From Deroplatys truncata (taxonomy: Eukaryota; Arthropoda; Insecta; Mantodea; Mantidae), in contig CM060980.1 in assembly GCA_030765065.1 (NCBI GenBank), positions 57,892,364-57,956,363 on the forward strand: a stretch of 64,000 nucleotides of DNA. The letters are read 5' to 3'. A program made the position numbers and the translations under genes. Positions within the stretch are counted from its first letter, which is position 1. The number at the start of each line of letters is the position of its first letter. Positions 1 through 12,420 of the stretch are shown here, piece after piece. The notes under the pieces were generated by a model. That model worked only from the letters and a program-made list of their open reading frames with translations, was not told the DNA's origin and made no database searches.

Positions 1-3000
1 ACCATGAAAAAAAAATAATTTAATCGTTATTGGTAACAGTTAACACACTGTAACTGCGACAGTTATAACCGTTACTCGAAAATAACTGTCTGTTATAAAC
101 TGTCTAGTATAAATAATTGTCTAGTATAAACCGAGAAAATTTCGCTCTGAGAAAAATTCCTTGCCTATTAAAACGTAAAATAAGTAATAAAATGAGGAAA
201 ATAAGTTTTATTCTCAGTTAACTGTCATTGCAGTTTTAAAGAGAGATCTTTAGCTATTAAGGAGAAAATTGTCAAAAAATGTAATTTTTAGTTATTTATG
301 CAGGCTTATTAATTTAAATTTTCTTCCTTCATTTAATATATATTTTATAATTGTAAGCACAAGACTCTTATGTTTTAAATATATTTTAAAAATAGTACTG
401 CATCTGACATTTTGTACCCTGTAGCTTATAGAAACAAACACTACTCTGCATTCACTCTTATGTTGATCCGCGTTCAAATAAACCCCAGGTGACCAGTGCA
501 CCGCTATAATGTATCCTTCCGCCATTCGCACTAGAAATACTGTCACACTTTCAGACCATGTTGCGAGTACAAGCGGCATGTAGTGCAAAAAAGAACAGAC
601 TCGTTATTTTGACAACTGAAACGGTGACTAGCGTATTCTGTTAAGGGCCAAAGGTGATAAGATTGATAGTTGCAACCAAATAAACGTTTGCACATATAAT
701 AATAGTTAATTCTGAAATAAATGAGCGAAAAATAAAGTAACAGGTATGCTATAACCTAATTTATTCACTCTCTGGAAGCGGCTTTTTATTAATTGTTGGC
801 GACTCAGTTTAAAAAAGAAATTGTGCACTGTTACGCGAATTGTATTCTTCTTAAAATCACTACATTCTTGCATCGCGTATTTCATATGCTTTCTTTTTTT
901 TCCCGGATGTAACCACTTTTCTCGATTCAGCTTTTTCTGCACAAGCACTGTACTCAAAACACCGTGAACTCAGAAATTAATTTCACCATTTCTTTCGCGG
1001 AAAGTGTTGGATATTTCTCACATAACTTATAATAAAGATTCAATACTATTGTTTTTTCACCACTAGTCAATGGTTTGGCGCGGCTAATGCTTTGCGTAAT
1101 TCGACGAAAATACAAGAGCAAATTCACCCTCCTCCATGACACTAAACACAACTGCTGGTTTCTGGCTGTAAACAATATTCTGCACTACCCGGATGTCAGG
1201 TGACTCATATGAATTGCGTCATGGGACTTGTAGCTCTGTTTTACGGTATAAAGCAGCGTTAAATAAAATCTTAGATATTTGTATAGAATATTATACTATT
1301 TAAGGATAAATTCATTCTAAAATTCAGAGATTAGCATGGGACTACTTTCCTGGGGGCATTGCTACCGTGTTGCACCACGGTGCACTGACCACGTGGGTTT
1401 GTTTTCCCGCGGATCAACCTAAGAATGAATATAGTTTACTACTTTGGAGGAGTGGAGAGGTAAACTAAAGATCAACTTTTAGGAGAAGTAAATGTTAATG
1501 GTAGCTTTCATGTGCTCAAGCCGTATAGTTTCTCTCCTTCCAAATATATGGTTTGTTTTCTCCATTCTTGGTTTGAACAGCATTTTCTGTGAACGACATT
1601 TTCTGTTATAAATGACCCGTTTTGTGAAAAACTGTTAGAGACAGCTGATTTAAGTTTTGAGATGATAAAAGCAACCTCCAAATGCTGTTTTGCTTTTAAT
1701 GCCTTGTTTGGTTGTCGTTTAAAAAATCTTAATGAAATTTAATCAAAAGATGGTATAATTAAGAAAATAATATTATCTTCCTCACTAAATAAACCTATTG
1801 GATAAAAGTAGATAGTGTACTTAGAAAGCATGCATCTACATCCTGTAAAACTTTCAATCTGATTTCTTAAATCGTTTCTGAGAATGAGTAACGAATATAG
1901 CATATTTAACACTGGCGGTATGGGGCTTCTGCTTTAGAAAACGCAACCAGACGGTTCTATGACGATGTAAAACAATATATTTCGAGAAGTATAATTAAGA
2001 GATTTTAAGTGATTTCTACAAAGTTTATAGAATCACGTGCAGAAATAATAGTTTGTATGTGTGTAAAAATTGATAGAACATATTTTGTTTATAATTAAAT
2101 AAGTATTATCTAAAGTAACCGTAGTACCTAGGACGTTCATATGTTTATCGATTGTTGCTGATTCCAACAATGGAATAGCGACAGGAAGTCAAATGTATTC
2201 TTGTTGGCAGAGGTGCAATACGATACATTCTACTAAAGTATACGCCTTGATTATGTTCCTTGAAATATGAGTATAATAAAGGGGAATACTTTGTAGCATT
2301 TAATGTTGAAGGTTCCTCAAGACAGCAAGTGAAATGAATTACATGAGAGCACAGTCGAATTCAAGGTCTTTCGAAGCATAACGTTACTTGATGTCTACTG
2401 CCATTTCACAAAAACGATTATTTTAGTTTGAGACTGTGAGCCTCATAGGTTTAAATAATGTTCGTGTTTTCAGTGTATTATTGCATATTACCGAACGAGT
2501 TGGATCCGTAGTAATGCGTGAGGCACGCACTCTCTTTGTGGAGCTGTCTCGAACGATTTTTGGTTACTATTTTGTACTATTCATTGTCTTCGAACACCAA
2601 TGAGCTCCTGCAAACGGGCGAGTGGGTGTCCTGGATCCCGAACAGTGTTCCTCTCTCACACATTCCGTTTGGTATATCGAACGGGTATAGGTCTCATTTA
2701 CTATTCGTACGCCCAGAGTGACCAGGCACAAGGGGAAGGATCGGTCTACTTACTTCACTAGCGTTGTTGCCTTCCTTATATGTAGTGCAAGCTTGCGAGA
2801 TAATGGAGTTGAATGATAAAAGTGAAAGGCAAGCGCAATAATATACACTAGAAAATACGCTTTGACGGCTGTTTTACAATTAGTTTATTATTTGAATATT
2901 ATGTATGCATATTATGAAGTAATTCTTGTTTTGAAGCCATGACGAAATTTCAGCTTTTCTAAAATTTGTAATTTTTCCCCCTTTAATCATAGAGTGATTG

Positions 3001-3837
3001 CTCGCATTGTCCATTGCTATCACACATCCTTCCAGCCTCTGAAGGAGATTGGTAAATCATTTTTTATACACTACATTACTCGTCTCAGGATAATCACCAC
3101 CACTTTTGACAGAAAAACTAAATCCGACCCTTCTATGAAACCATATTTGGCCCATCTTGCATGGCAGATTATTATGATGCTTTACCTAATGGAAACTTTT
3201 ATGCCACTGTATCATTTAGAATACTGCTAGGTAACACTTCTGGCATGGTTTTGGTTTACCCGAATTTCGTCAGTGCAAATAATAAAACGATGGTATTCTT
3301 CTGAACTTTAAAGAATAATAAAGCTTTCATTTGCTGCATTATAATATACAATTTGTGATGTTTATTTAACCACATTGTTATATAAATGCCTTTTTGTTTT
3401 TCCTCCCCCAGATATTCCGAAGGAAACTGTATATGAAGCTTCTATGATATTTATTTTGGAACATATTTTCACATATATTTTGCTTACGTGCAATGAAAAA
3501 ACAAAACATGAAAACTGAATTTGTTTATCATAATGTAGTAAAAGAAATCTTGGCCACAACAGCAGGTTGAAAGCGCTTAGGCAATTGCAATGACATAGGC
3601 TATTATAATTCCTTTGCCTTAACACACTGAAGTAATATGCCTGACAACACCGCTCTGATGTGAACTCTCGAACGATTAAATACCCATTTCCCACAAGAGG
3701 GCATGTAAACCAAAACCTCGATCATAGTTCTGTATATTCGTTGCATCTTTTCGAAGAGCTGGCCTGAAGAAATGAGCGAGTGTCATTATGTACCATATGA
3801 AACGAACGGATAAAACGCATGTCCTTGACAGCTCTAG
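1..3837. other. Unrecognised AT-rich DNA
   Basis: No gene, RNA or repeat could be recognised in this stretch. The open frames are short (110 codons at most, 3362-3694 on the minus strand), AT-rich and without a recognisable motif, and I treat them as chance. A GC-richer patch at about 2500-2760 contains a 67-codon frame with no recognisable similarity. It could be intergenic or intronic. Confidence 0.6.
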
Positions 3838-4260
3838 TCACTAGTTCCAATTCCCATCGACCGCCTACTCTGACATTGGGTTTTTCGTGGTTTTACCTGG
3901 TCGGTATGTGAATGTTGGGGTGATTTCCCATCTGACTCGATTCCACGATTTCCTTTCTCTCATTCCTCTTTCATTTCGTTTCCTTACATGTTTCAAGGTT
4001 TCTGGCGTGAGGCGGTGCCGGACAAATGGCGCAGATGTTTTTGTCCACTGGGAAAACCGTATTCCCCGTGGACACTAGAGGGCTTCCTGGTTATACAAGT
4101 CGTTGTTTGGGCAGCTCCAGTTGGTCTTCGAGCCAGAAAACAGCCGGGATCTCCGCACGTCTCTGTGTCCTGTACTGCCTATAGCTTCCTGCTATTCCTG
4201 GGGGGTAGTCGCAACAGATCTCTGTAGCTCGTAGTGCGCGAGGAGTTCCCCTCGTTGCAT
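3838..4260 (+). repeat. SINE-B family copy, 5'-truncated
   Basis: This copy begins near the B-box region (AGTTCCAATTCCC) of the family seen complete at 11878-12406 and 48414-48937. It continues through the shared body: the 'tctgacattgggttttt' stretch, the 'cggacaaatggcgcag' stretch and the C-rich 3' part. The A-box half of the tRNA-like head is missing, as expected of incomplete LINE-driven reverse transcription. I saw no clear target-site duplication. The 63- and 79-codon frames inside it are shadows. Confidence 0.6.
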
Positions 4261-4461
4261 ACCCTATATCTTATTATTCCTTCTTGCAAGCTGAAACATG
4301 TTCTTATTACCTGGCCCGCGACACCGAACGCATGTCCCTGCATTGTCACTCAGCGCACACTTTATACGAATCTGAAATTATCTGACTGTCCAAGATGTAG
4401 GCAATCAGAGTGAAACTCAATTAACGTGGATTTGGATGCCACCTGTTAATGTTAGCACTTT

Positions 4462-5286
4462 ACTTTCTCTACTACGTATAGTAAGTAGGGGAAGTATGGT
4501 ATTCCACCCAAAAATTCGATGCCGAGATTTCACCGGAAATACGAACATGTTTTGAGGTGCCCTGAATCCAAATAAAGTATTTTTTGAAACGTGTCCGTGC
4601 GTGTCTGTCCGTGTCTGTGAACAGTATAACTCAAAAATTAATAAATAAAGTCAGATATATACCAAACTCGGTATTTGAGTTTAGTATCTTCCAAGGATGC
4701 GACACAGATTTACATGGGACATTTTTCGAAAATTTTGATTTTCTCATAAATGGCTCTAACGAATTTGATTAAAATGTCATACGTTTAAGGTATTTTCATG
4801 CCAAATGAAATGTATATCTTGAATTTCATGAAAATGTCTCCCAAAAGTCCTCTTCATTCTGAATGACTTTTGCATAGCTGGTAAACCGTAAGTGATGGAC
4901 AAAATTTTACTACACAAAAAATGTAGATCTCGTTAAAACACACAACTTATATTTTTTTGTCTGGTGAGCCATTTCCGAGATATTCCTTGTTATTTTTTTA
5001 ATTTTGCAATACTATAGTTTTTCTTAAATGGAAATTCGTTACTCCTTTTTTTATGCTCTGGACAGCAAAGGGAATGGATTGCTCCACATACCAACCAGCT
5101 CTTAAAAGATTTGACTATCGCTTAAAGTCTACCATATTCCTCTTGCGCCTACAAGAAAATTCGCAATAAGATAGTTTCTGCAAATGTTTATCTCGATTAA
5201 TATGAAGTAGATGGTGAATATTAATTGGCAAAAAAGTTTGTACAAGAGTAGCGAAAGTAATCTGAGTGCAATGCATCAGATTTTTT
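4462..5286 (+). repeat. Rep900 copy 1, near full length
   Basis: It starts with ACTTTCTCTACT followed by the hairpin partner AGTAGGGGAAGT. It carries the family's 'cacccaaaaattcgat' block, the 'ctgtgaacagtataactcaaaaa' block and the 'tggctctaacgaatttgatt' block. It ends with a degenerate AGTAGCGAAAGT and a T-rich tail (CATCAGATTTTTT). There is no ORF conserved between copies, so the family is non-coding here. Frames such as 4584-4772 and 5115-5303 are shadows. Confidence 0.85.
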
Positions 5287-7513
5287 AATAATTTTTCTTT
5301 CACACTAGCACCATAGGCAAAAAGCAGGATAGTAGAGACAGATAGAGATTACCGTATGGGTATCTTGCCATGGTTGCTCAAACGGTACGTAAAGCCAAAG
5401 ATGTTTAAAATATGCATTTATTGTGTTAAACATTAGGTTTCTTACGTTGCTATATATATTTTCTCTTAAAATTTAAATCATACACACAGTCATAAGTTTA
5501 GGCTTCAGGGAGGATAGGCAATAACATTTTTAAAAAAAAATTCCGGCTTTCGATCGAGAAATCTTACGCGGTACCTCTGGATCCCGAAGCTAGCGTGCTA
5601 AGCACAGAAACAGACCAAAATGACGGATAATGATGTGTTTTCCTTTGCTTTTGTTTTTTTGCGAATAGGTTGTTGCAATGCTTGCTACTATAATCAACAA
5701 TTGGATTAACTGTTACTACTATTTCAGCCATGTTTGCGTAGTAAAAATTGTTTGCTTTTATTTTAATTTTTTCTGGTGTCTTTTATATTGTATAAGCGAA
5801 TCTGTTTTGTATTCCACTTTGAAGTACTTTCATATGGTAGGGCAGAATGCGCTTAATTTTTTTGAACTCATTTATTGGAGGGAGGGAGAAAGGAAGGTAT
5901 CATGGACGGAAGGTATTACGGACTTTAACCATATCCAGAAATCACCTCAACCAAAATTTCAACTCGGGTAGCAGACAAGCTTCCCTCACAATGGGCAATG
6001 GAGTTTACTCGGCTCTAAACGGTTTTGTTTGTTTTACTTGTAGCAGCATTCTAGATCTTGTATTAGGTTGTTATGAGCACATACTTATCCTAAATAATCA
6101 AATTTTGTGTACATTTTTGCTTGCAGTAAAGGAAACATAGGCCACTTTTTGCCTGAGGTCTTGTGGTGTATGCAAAGCGACTGGATCTCTTTCTCCCACC
6201 TCAAGAGAAAGGAGAGAATATCCGCTCCACAGACTGGAATAATCAATCGGTTGCCATCACGCAGGGAGAGCTGCGTCATTCAGTATGCAAATCCTTTTGA
6301 TTCCAACCGGAAGGACACTCTTTAAGTATCCGAGGGTCTCAACCGCTGCCCGGCTGCCACACTCATTTTCTGCACCAGACTGCCTTTTTTGTCGTCGAGC
6401 AGGGATCCTTGGAGAGAGAGAGAAAAAGAAATAGATCTGAGCAGAATCTGCAGTGTTACAATTAGCAAGGGATTCGCTACCCTACAAGACTGGATGACTT
6501 TGTCGTTAATGTATAACCCTTATCGGTCAGGTGAAACGGGTAACGTGGCACTTCAGGTCTTAATGGAGAGTTTCTGTGATCTGATACTGCATATCTCTGC
6601 TTGCATCTGTAACAGAAGGAACCTCTAAATCAGCAACCTTTTTCTGAGTGCTGGGAATTCGACAAATGCCCATAAAAAGCTGCATTATCTGCCTCCTTCT
6701 TACCCCTCCTTAAGAATGTATAAACGCTTTAACCGATTCGAATACAAAGAGGTTTGTTCAAAATCATTATATTTATTTACTGCATTAGGCTTTCAAGGGT
6801 TTTCAGCTTGCTGGCACGCCACTTTTAGTTTACGATTGCAGGTAGTTACTGGGAAGAAACATTATTATAAAACAACCAGGAAGTTCCCAATGAATCTGCG
6901 TTTTGGATAAAATGAATTGCATAATTTACAAACTGCAATTTCATGGTATTTGATAATAAATTTTTGACAAACTTTCAAAAAAATCTCCTTTTTAAGATTT
7001 TGAGAGAAAAACTTCTTCAGCACCGCAGTACCATAATACAATAACTGTTTTACCCTTCTAGCTGTTTAAATGGCCAAAAGAGACGTTTAAATGAAGTTAA
7101 TTTTCTCCTCAAAAAGTTTTTTTTTATATTTTACCTCTTTAAAATGTTCTTTTATTCAGATTATTACAAAGTTTCAGTATAAATTCCTTGAAGGTGGATG
7201 AAAAAATTTAATCAGGCTTTTTTATATTAAGCATAGTTCGAGATTTAGAACTTTAATGATTTAATACGTGATTGTGCATACCTCATTAAGTTTTCCAGGA
7301 AATTTTGAATTTTACAAAACATTTAATATTTTATTGTAAATATTGTATTTTATTGTACTATTAATAATATAAAAACTTAAAACTTTCATATGTTTAAATG
7401 CATTTGACTTAATTTCATTTTTTGAATTATTTTCTTGGAAAGTTGTGCACACAGAATAAAGAAATTCTGCATCTGAAAAACATAGCTGCGATTTTATAGC
7501 TGCGACCTGAATT
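5287..7513. other. Unrecognised AT-rich DNA
   Basis: No recognised gene or repeat. Two overlapping 97-codon frames (5678-5971 and 5847-6140, plus strand) and a 79-codon frame (6389-6628) have no motif I know. The part at about 5870-6660 is somewhat GC-richer and could be an old unrecognised repeat or an exon remnant, but there is no splice-site or domain evidence for a gene. Confidence 0.5.
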
Positions 7514-8482
7514 TGAGGCAGTATTTTTAACACTTAAATGATTTCGGTCTAGTTATGTAATATAAATTAAATAACAGCCCGCCTTGAAGCAATATGTGTA
7601 TGTAATAATTTGTAAAATGTATGTAACAGTCATTGCATATGCTTGTATTATTGTATCCATGTGTAATAATGTTATGTGAATATATTACGTAATTTAATAA
7701 TGTAGGAGCTGTGAGAATAATAGGTTAAAAGTTGCTAACAATGAGGTAACAATGAAGTAACCTTGAGGCAATAATTTGTTTGAGAGTTTAATAATGTCAC
7801 TTGTGATTCTTGGAAGCAATAATGTAATAAAACTGACAGTTTATAAAAAATAGCCAATCAACAACCAGAAAAAGCTTTAGTTAAGTGAAGGTATTCTATT
7901 GGATTAGGAATAGCTAATCAGAGACTTGAAATACAGAAATTTACAAGTTTAGGCGGTTGAAATCAGTTCAGTTGCCTACAAACAGTGTTCCTAACCAGAC
8001 GCAAAAGGTATCCTCAAGAAATTTAATACATATTCGTGTGAGACAAAAAAATAGTTTTACGTGTTAAAAAAAAGTACAAGTAATTAATAAAAGAATCTCA
8101 CAGCTCTCTATCTGTGAATTGTTATTTAAATCGTATCAAGTATCAATAAAAGGAGTGAAGTAAAATTATAATTTGTGTAAGCCTACATCCTTAAGTCGCA
8201 CCACGACCCTGCTAAGAGAAACGTGTCTCTAACAATAATACTGATGCAGTCGAGCCAAACATAAATATATAATATTTAAAGAAACAGTCAAATTACAAAG
8301 TTAATATTTTTTAAACTTTGGGCAAAGGCCACCTAAAAGTACATTTGGGGCGAAGGCTACCGGAAACTGTTTACTATACGTGCGGTTGCAACTACTACAA
8401 TTTCGGCTCCCCAACAGTTGAAATATAATACAACTCCTACTTCAAATCGGCTTTTCCATACGTGAAACAATAACCTTTCTCA
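7514..8482 (+). mobile_element. Solo LTR, family L1, copy 1
   Basis: A 969-bp unit begins TGAGGCAG and ends TTTCTCA, so it has the TG...CA termini of an LTR. It is flanked by a perfect 4-bp duplication, AATT at 7510-7513 and 8483-8486. Inside are CAAT-like motifs near 7850-7920, a polyadenylation signal AATAAA at 8086-8091, and an inverted pair GAGCTGTGAGA (7706-7716) / TCTCACAGCTC (8096-8106). A short tandem pair of 'TTGGGGCAAAGGCCACC'-like units lies near 8316-8370. Related units occur at 16807-17819 and 57129-58435, each with its own TSD. No gag or pol lies next to it, so it is read as a solo LTR. The superfamily is unknown; a 4-bp TSD fits Ty3/Gypsy. Confidence 0.7.
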
Positions 8483-8885
8483 AATTCTTAATACAAGCAA
8501 ATAATTACTTTATGCCGTTTAATCCTCTATGCTGCAAAGAAGACATTAGTTGTATATATAGCACGATGCTGTGTATAATTGTTGTCACACGTACTGTATT
8601 GACGGTACAGGGAATGGCAAACATGGAATCGAAAGAAACTTGTACGATTCAGACTCCGAAAGACGGGAATTCCGGTCATGGTCGCATTCGACAAACATGA
8701 GTCAAACACAGTGCTAATTGTCAAGAGAAAAAAATCTAGTTAGATAATCTTTCGTAACAGAGACTAAAGAAAGATTGATTGCATTTGCTTGCTTTGCTCT
8801 TTAAAATGTTTTGCTCCAGACTCGCTTCAACAACGAATCTATTTCTAACTTTGACTATATTTCATACATTCCTTAGAAGTGAAGG
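8483..8885. other. Spacer without recognised features
   Basis: About 400 bp between the L1 solo LTR and Rep900 copy 2. Only short frames of 62-65 codons overlap on both strands. Nothing is recognised. Confidence 0.6.
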
Positions 8886-9672
8886 CTTTCTCTATTACGT
8901 ATCTAGAAAAAAGTGTGTGTTTGTGTGTGTGAATGTGTATCTATATGTCTGTGAACAGTATAACTCAAAAACGAAAATTCGGATAAACACCAATCTTGGT
9001 ATTTAGGTTCAGTATCTTCCAGAGATGCGACACGAAGATATTCAAGAAACTCCCCCCACCCCAAACTTCCATTTACATGGCACATTTAAAAATATTTTTG
9101 ATTTTATAAAAAATGCCTGTAACGATTTTTATTAAAATACCATGTATGAAATTTATTTGCATTACAAATAATATATATATATATATTGTATTTTATGGGA
9201 TTAGTCTATGAAGTCCTCTACATTCCGAAGGAATTTTGTATAATTTTGCATAACTGGTAAACGTTAAGCAATAGACGAATGTGTACTACACAAACTAAAA
9301 ACTCACAATTTATTTCAAATAACGTTTTCTTGTGGCATAAGCCATTTCTGAGATATTCGTTATTAAAGGTTGGAATTCTTCAGTGCTTGGCTATTCTCTT
9401 AAAGTCTTGTCAACATTCAGTTGTTTCTCGCAATTGCATGGAAACGGTATGGAATTTTAAGGCCAGCTTATGGTGTCCAGTTCTTAAACATTTGGCTATT
9501 GCTTTTCTCTTTGTATTTATAACGAAATGTGTAAATTAGCTATTTCTGCAAAGGCTTATTTGAATTAAAATGTAGTAGACAGAGAAATAAGCTTTAGTAA
9601 GAATAGTTTGTATACCAACTAATAAACGACAGAGAGCAGAGAAAGTCATGTGAATGTATCACGTTAGATTTG
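8886..9672 (+). repeat. Rep900 copy 2, with 5' internal deletion
   Basis: The 5' end reads CTTTCTCTATTACGTAT and then jumps directly to the GT-rich block, so about 90 bp present in other copies is missing. The rest follows the family through 'cttccagagatgcgacacgaag' (split here for description), a short AT microsatellite at 9169-9186, and the 3' end 'gagaaagtcatgtgaatgtat' plus CACGTTAGATTT. It resembles the copy at 21760-22633 more than the others and may belong to the same subfamily. Confidence 0.8.
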
Positions 9673-11414
9673 TTTGATATGCCTTCTTTGTGGAGGTACG
9701 AAATCTTTTCAAGCAGTCTACGAATATGTGCCAAAGTATTAGCCGATCACAGTTATAACTACTTTATTTTAGTTAATAAAAATAATATTCCATTGAACCC
9801 CGTAAACAGTCGTCAAAGAATATTAATTTATTTTAATCATTTCGCTGGTAACTATGTATGTATCCGTCGAAATACTGTTTTACCTCGTGAACTGACACAG
9901 GTGGCCAAGCTGCTCGTTCTCCCGGAATGAGGTTTCTTTCAGCTTTTTTCAGTCCTCATAGTTGAAAAGAGTACCTCAAATTTAGGCCTGGAACGTTTCC
10001 TTCCCAAACTTCCGTTCCCAATAATCATTCCGCGTATCATCAATGTCCACCACTTGTGGTGTCATTGCTATTAATAAAATGAAGTGCAGTGATCATGCTT
10101 ATGTATTACTTGTCTCATTTAGATATGCCGTTAAGGGGTTCACATTCTGTTTTTCTCATCCTGCAGGTACATTGAGTGCCCAAAAAGGTACCGATATATT
10201 TGGTTATATGTAGTGTGTTTCCTTATTCGATGTTGGCAGAATCACTTTAACATCTGATTCCCCTACCAGCCTTCGGTGAGACAATCTCTTACTGGTTTTG
10301 ATTCGCACACCTATTAGGCTATGAAGAAAGGCCAGACTTAGGTGAACGGTAAAAGGGGAAATATTTCACCTGAGTGAAGGTATACATCGCAATGACGGTT
10401 TACACCAGCCTGTGAATGAGTCCGTCTCGTATTGGCTTGATGTCAAAAGTCTAGGACTCAAACATTCGCCATGAACAAATTCGATTTCAAGCTCAGGAGC
10501 GAAGGAAAGGGGCAGGCATTAAGTGGAGTGCTAGAACCAGGTAAGGGCCGTGGCAAAGACGGTTTAGGATTTCTTTGTTTATATAAATTACTGCGCATTA
10601 TATCAACACGATTCCATGCACTCAACTATACAGAAAGCTAAAAGAATCATGTCAGCAATCAGGCGAGGTATCAGAAAATTCAAAGGGGACATGTCATATA
10701 AGCGTGTGCTTTAAAAAGTGCGCTCGCAAGGAAAGGACTCAGCAAAGGACGAAAAAGGGTGCGCTGTCGAGTCTGCCTCACGCACTCGTTGCGCGAAGTA
10801 TGTACCAATGAAAGGGCTAGACTACTATGATATGCTTCCTCACACAATTATTTCTCGAGCTGCTTGGTCAACATATGTCTCTTCGGCAAGAAAGGAAATA
10901 AAAAGAAAAGCAAAAACATAAATTATATTTATAACAAGAGGCCTGGAGAAGTTAATTACCCACGTTTCTGATTATCGCAGTTGTACCGTGGAGGTCGGTA
11001 ATAATTAAAGTTAAGGGTCGTGAAGCACTGTGCACTTGAAGGACTTTCCAGGAATAGTAGCAACCAGATGCGAACGGCAAGCTTACAGGGAAAACATTAA
11101 TCGCTTCTCTCAAGCATTCTTCACAAAAACTCCATCAAGCATCCTACACAGTTTAAATCTGAAGGACCACCTCGGCGGTGACGGGCTTCATCGACCACAT
11201 TCACTTCTAGAGTACTTGTGCTTATTTACCGGTCCCGTTTCCACTCATGTTATTTATTGTTTCCTTCATTATGCCTTCCGTAAGGTTGACTTGAGTTCTT
11301 CTAATATCGCCTAAACTTTCGTTTTTCCTATGTCTTGTCATACTATTAGTAAGCATTCATTAGATAAGAAATTCATAAAATTATTTATATAAACCAAGGA
11401 AAGAAACTAAATAA
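9673..11414. other. Unrecognised DNA with two short frames
   Basis: No recognised gene. Frames at 10718-10921 (67 codons, basic) and 11030-11314 (94 codons) lie in a slightly GC-richer stretch. Neither shows a motif I can name. Both start at ATGs without promoter or splice context and may be chance frames or remnants of an old repeat. Confidence 0.5.
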
Positions 11415-11512
11415 TTTAAATTATTTTTGGTGCCTGAGCAGGTACACTTAGAACATCTCTAAGAATTTTAATTCGAATTGAATTAGGACAACCCGGATCT
11501 CTAATTGGAGAT
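11415..11512 (+). pseudogene. cox1: NUMT: fragment of mitochondrial cox1
   Basis: From about 11424 the sequence reads in one frame as IFGAWAGTLRTSLRILIRIE followed by LGQPGSLIGD. This is the conserved N-terminal region of cytochrome c oxidase subunit I. The tryptophan of GAW is TGA (11436-11438), which is Trp in the invertebrate mitochondrial code and a stop in the nuclear code. The frame is lost after 'ggagat' (11512), where known cox1 would continue with a DDQIYN-like stretch. A short nuclear insertion of mitochondrial DNA is therefore the best reading. Some residues (TLRTSLRIL) differ from typical insect cox1, consistent with decay. Confidence 0.85.
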
Positions 11513-11820
11513 GCTTTAGGGTTTCCGAATATCTATTGTTTTATTTCTCAAGTTCGACATCAAGTATATTCAATAATAGCATAATTTTGTTTTTAAGATA
11601 CTACCCATTTAAAAATGAAATGCACTTATTAAATTCTTTTATATATTTTACGCAAGAAAAACACGTTTTCAGGTTTACCAATTGCTTATGAAGTAAAATT
11701 AACGGCGTTTTAACTGTTATCGCCAAGGAAGCTTTCATTCTGAACGCTTTTCAGGTGACCGAAGAATTAATATCACACATATGAACGGGTGTACCCCTAA
11801 CTGGAATAAACAGAATAAAA

Positions 11821-11822
<2 letters not shown>

Positions 11823-11857
<35 letters not shown>
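11823..11857. repeat. (TA)n microsatellite
   Basis: About 35 bp of uninterrupted AT dinucleotides lies immediately 5' of the SINE-B target-site duplication. Confidence 0.95.
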
Positions 11858-11859
<2 letters not shown>

Positions 11860-11877
11860 GGCGTAAGGCCACTCCTT

Positions 11878-12406
11878 CGAGTGAGATGTCTCCGCGGTAA
11901 CATGTGAGGTTCGCATTTGGGAGGCCTCGGGTTCATCCCCGCCATTTTGACCATGGGATTCATGCAATTCAATGTAATTTGAAATTTATAAAATTGTTTA
12001 TATATATATATATATCGTAGTTTCTCCGGGTCGCAGGCATTTTCTTTCATCTGTTTTAAGGGTTGCAGGACCAGGCGACGGCTATTGGTGTGTTGCGGTT
12101 GTTTACGCTTTGGAAAGATTTTTCCCTGGCGCTTGGCGGGAATGCCGGGGCCACTCTCCTTCCTGGAGGCTGTCTCGTTTACACCCGGGACACCTAGGTT
12201 GTGGGTAGCTAAGGTGTCATGACGGAACCGTTAGGGACCCCGTCCTTGCTAGCGCACATCGTGTCCGGATCTGCTCGCCCTTTGGCTCTCCGCTTCATCC
12301 CTTTCTCCCAGGGGTCACATTGGAAGAACAAAGCGTCCACTATGGCCTACATACCGTACTGTGCTCCAATTATTGGAGGCCCCTCCGTCTGACTACCCCT
12401 AACACT
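11878..12406 (+). mobile_element. SINE-B, full-length with 14-bp TSD
   Basis: The element is bounded by the direct repeat TAAGGCCACTCCTT at 11864-11877 and 12407-12420, the hallmark of LINE-mediated retroposition. The head is tRNA-like: an A-box-like GTCTCCGCGGTAACATG and a B-box-like CGGGTTCATCC. The body holds a second short AT microsatellite at about 12000-12015 and a GC-rich 3' part that ends near CCCTCCGTCTGA. It is about 529 bp, long for a SINE. RNA polymerase III transcription is inferred from the A/B boxes. Related copies are at 3838, 18617 (minus), 30437 and 48414. The 99-codon minus frame here is a shadow. Confidence 0.85.
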
Positions 12407-12420
12407 TAAGGCCACTCCTT

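Noticed and set aside
11415..11512. Mitochondrial contamination of the assembly
   Set aside because: Only about 90 bp is cox1-like, with altered residues, and the flanks are nuclear repeats with no mitochondrial gene order.
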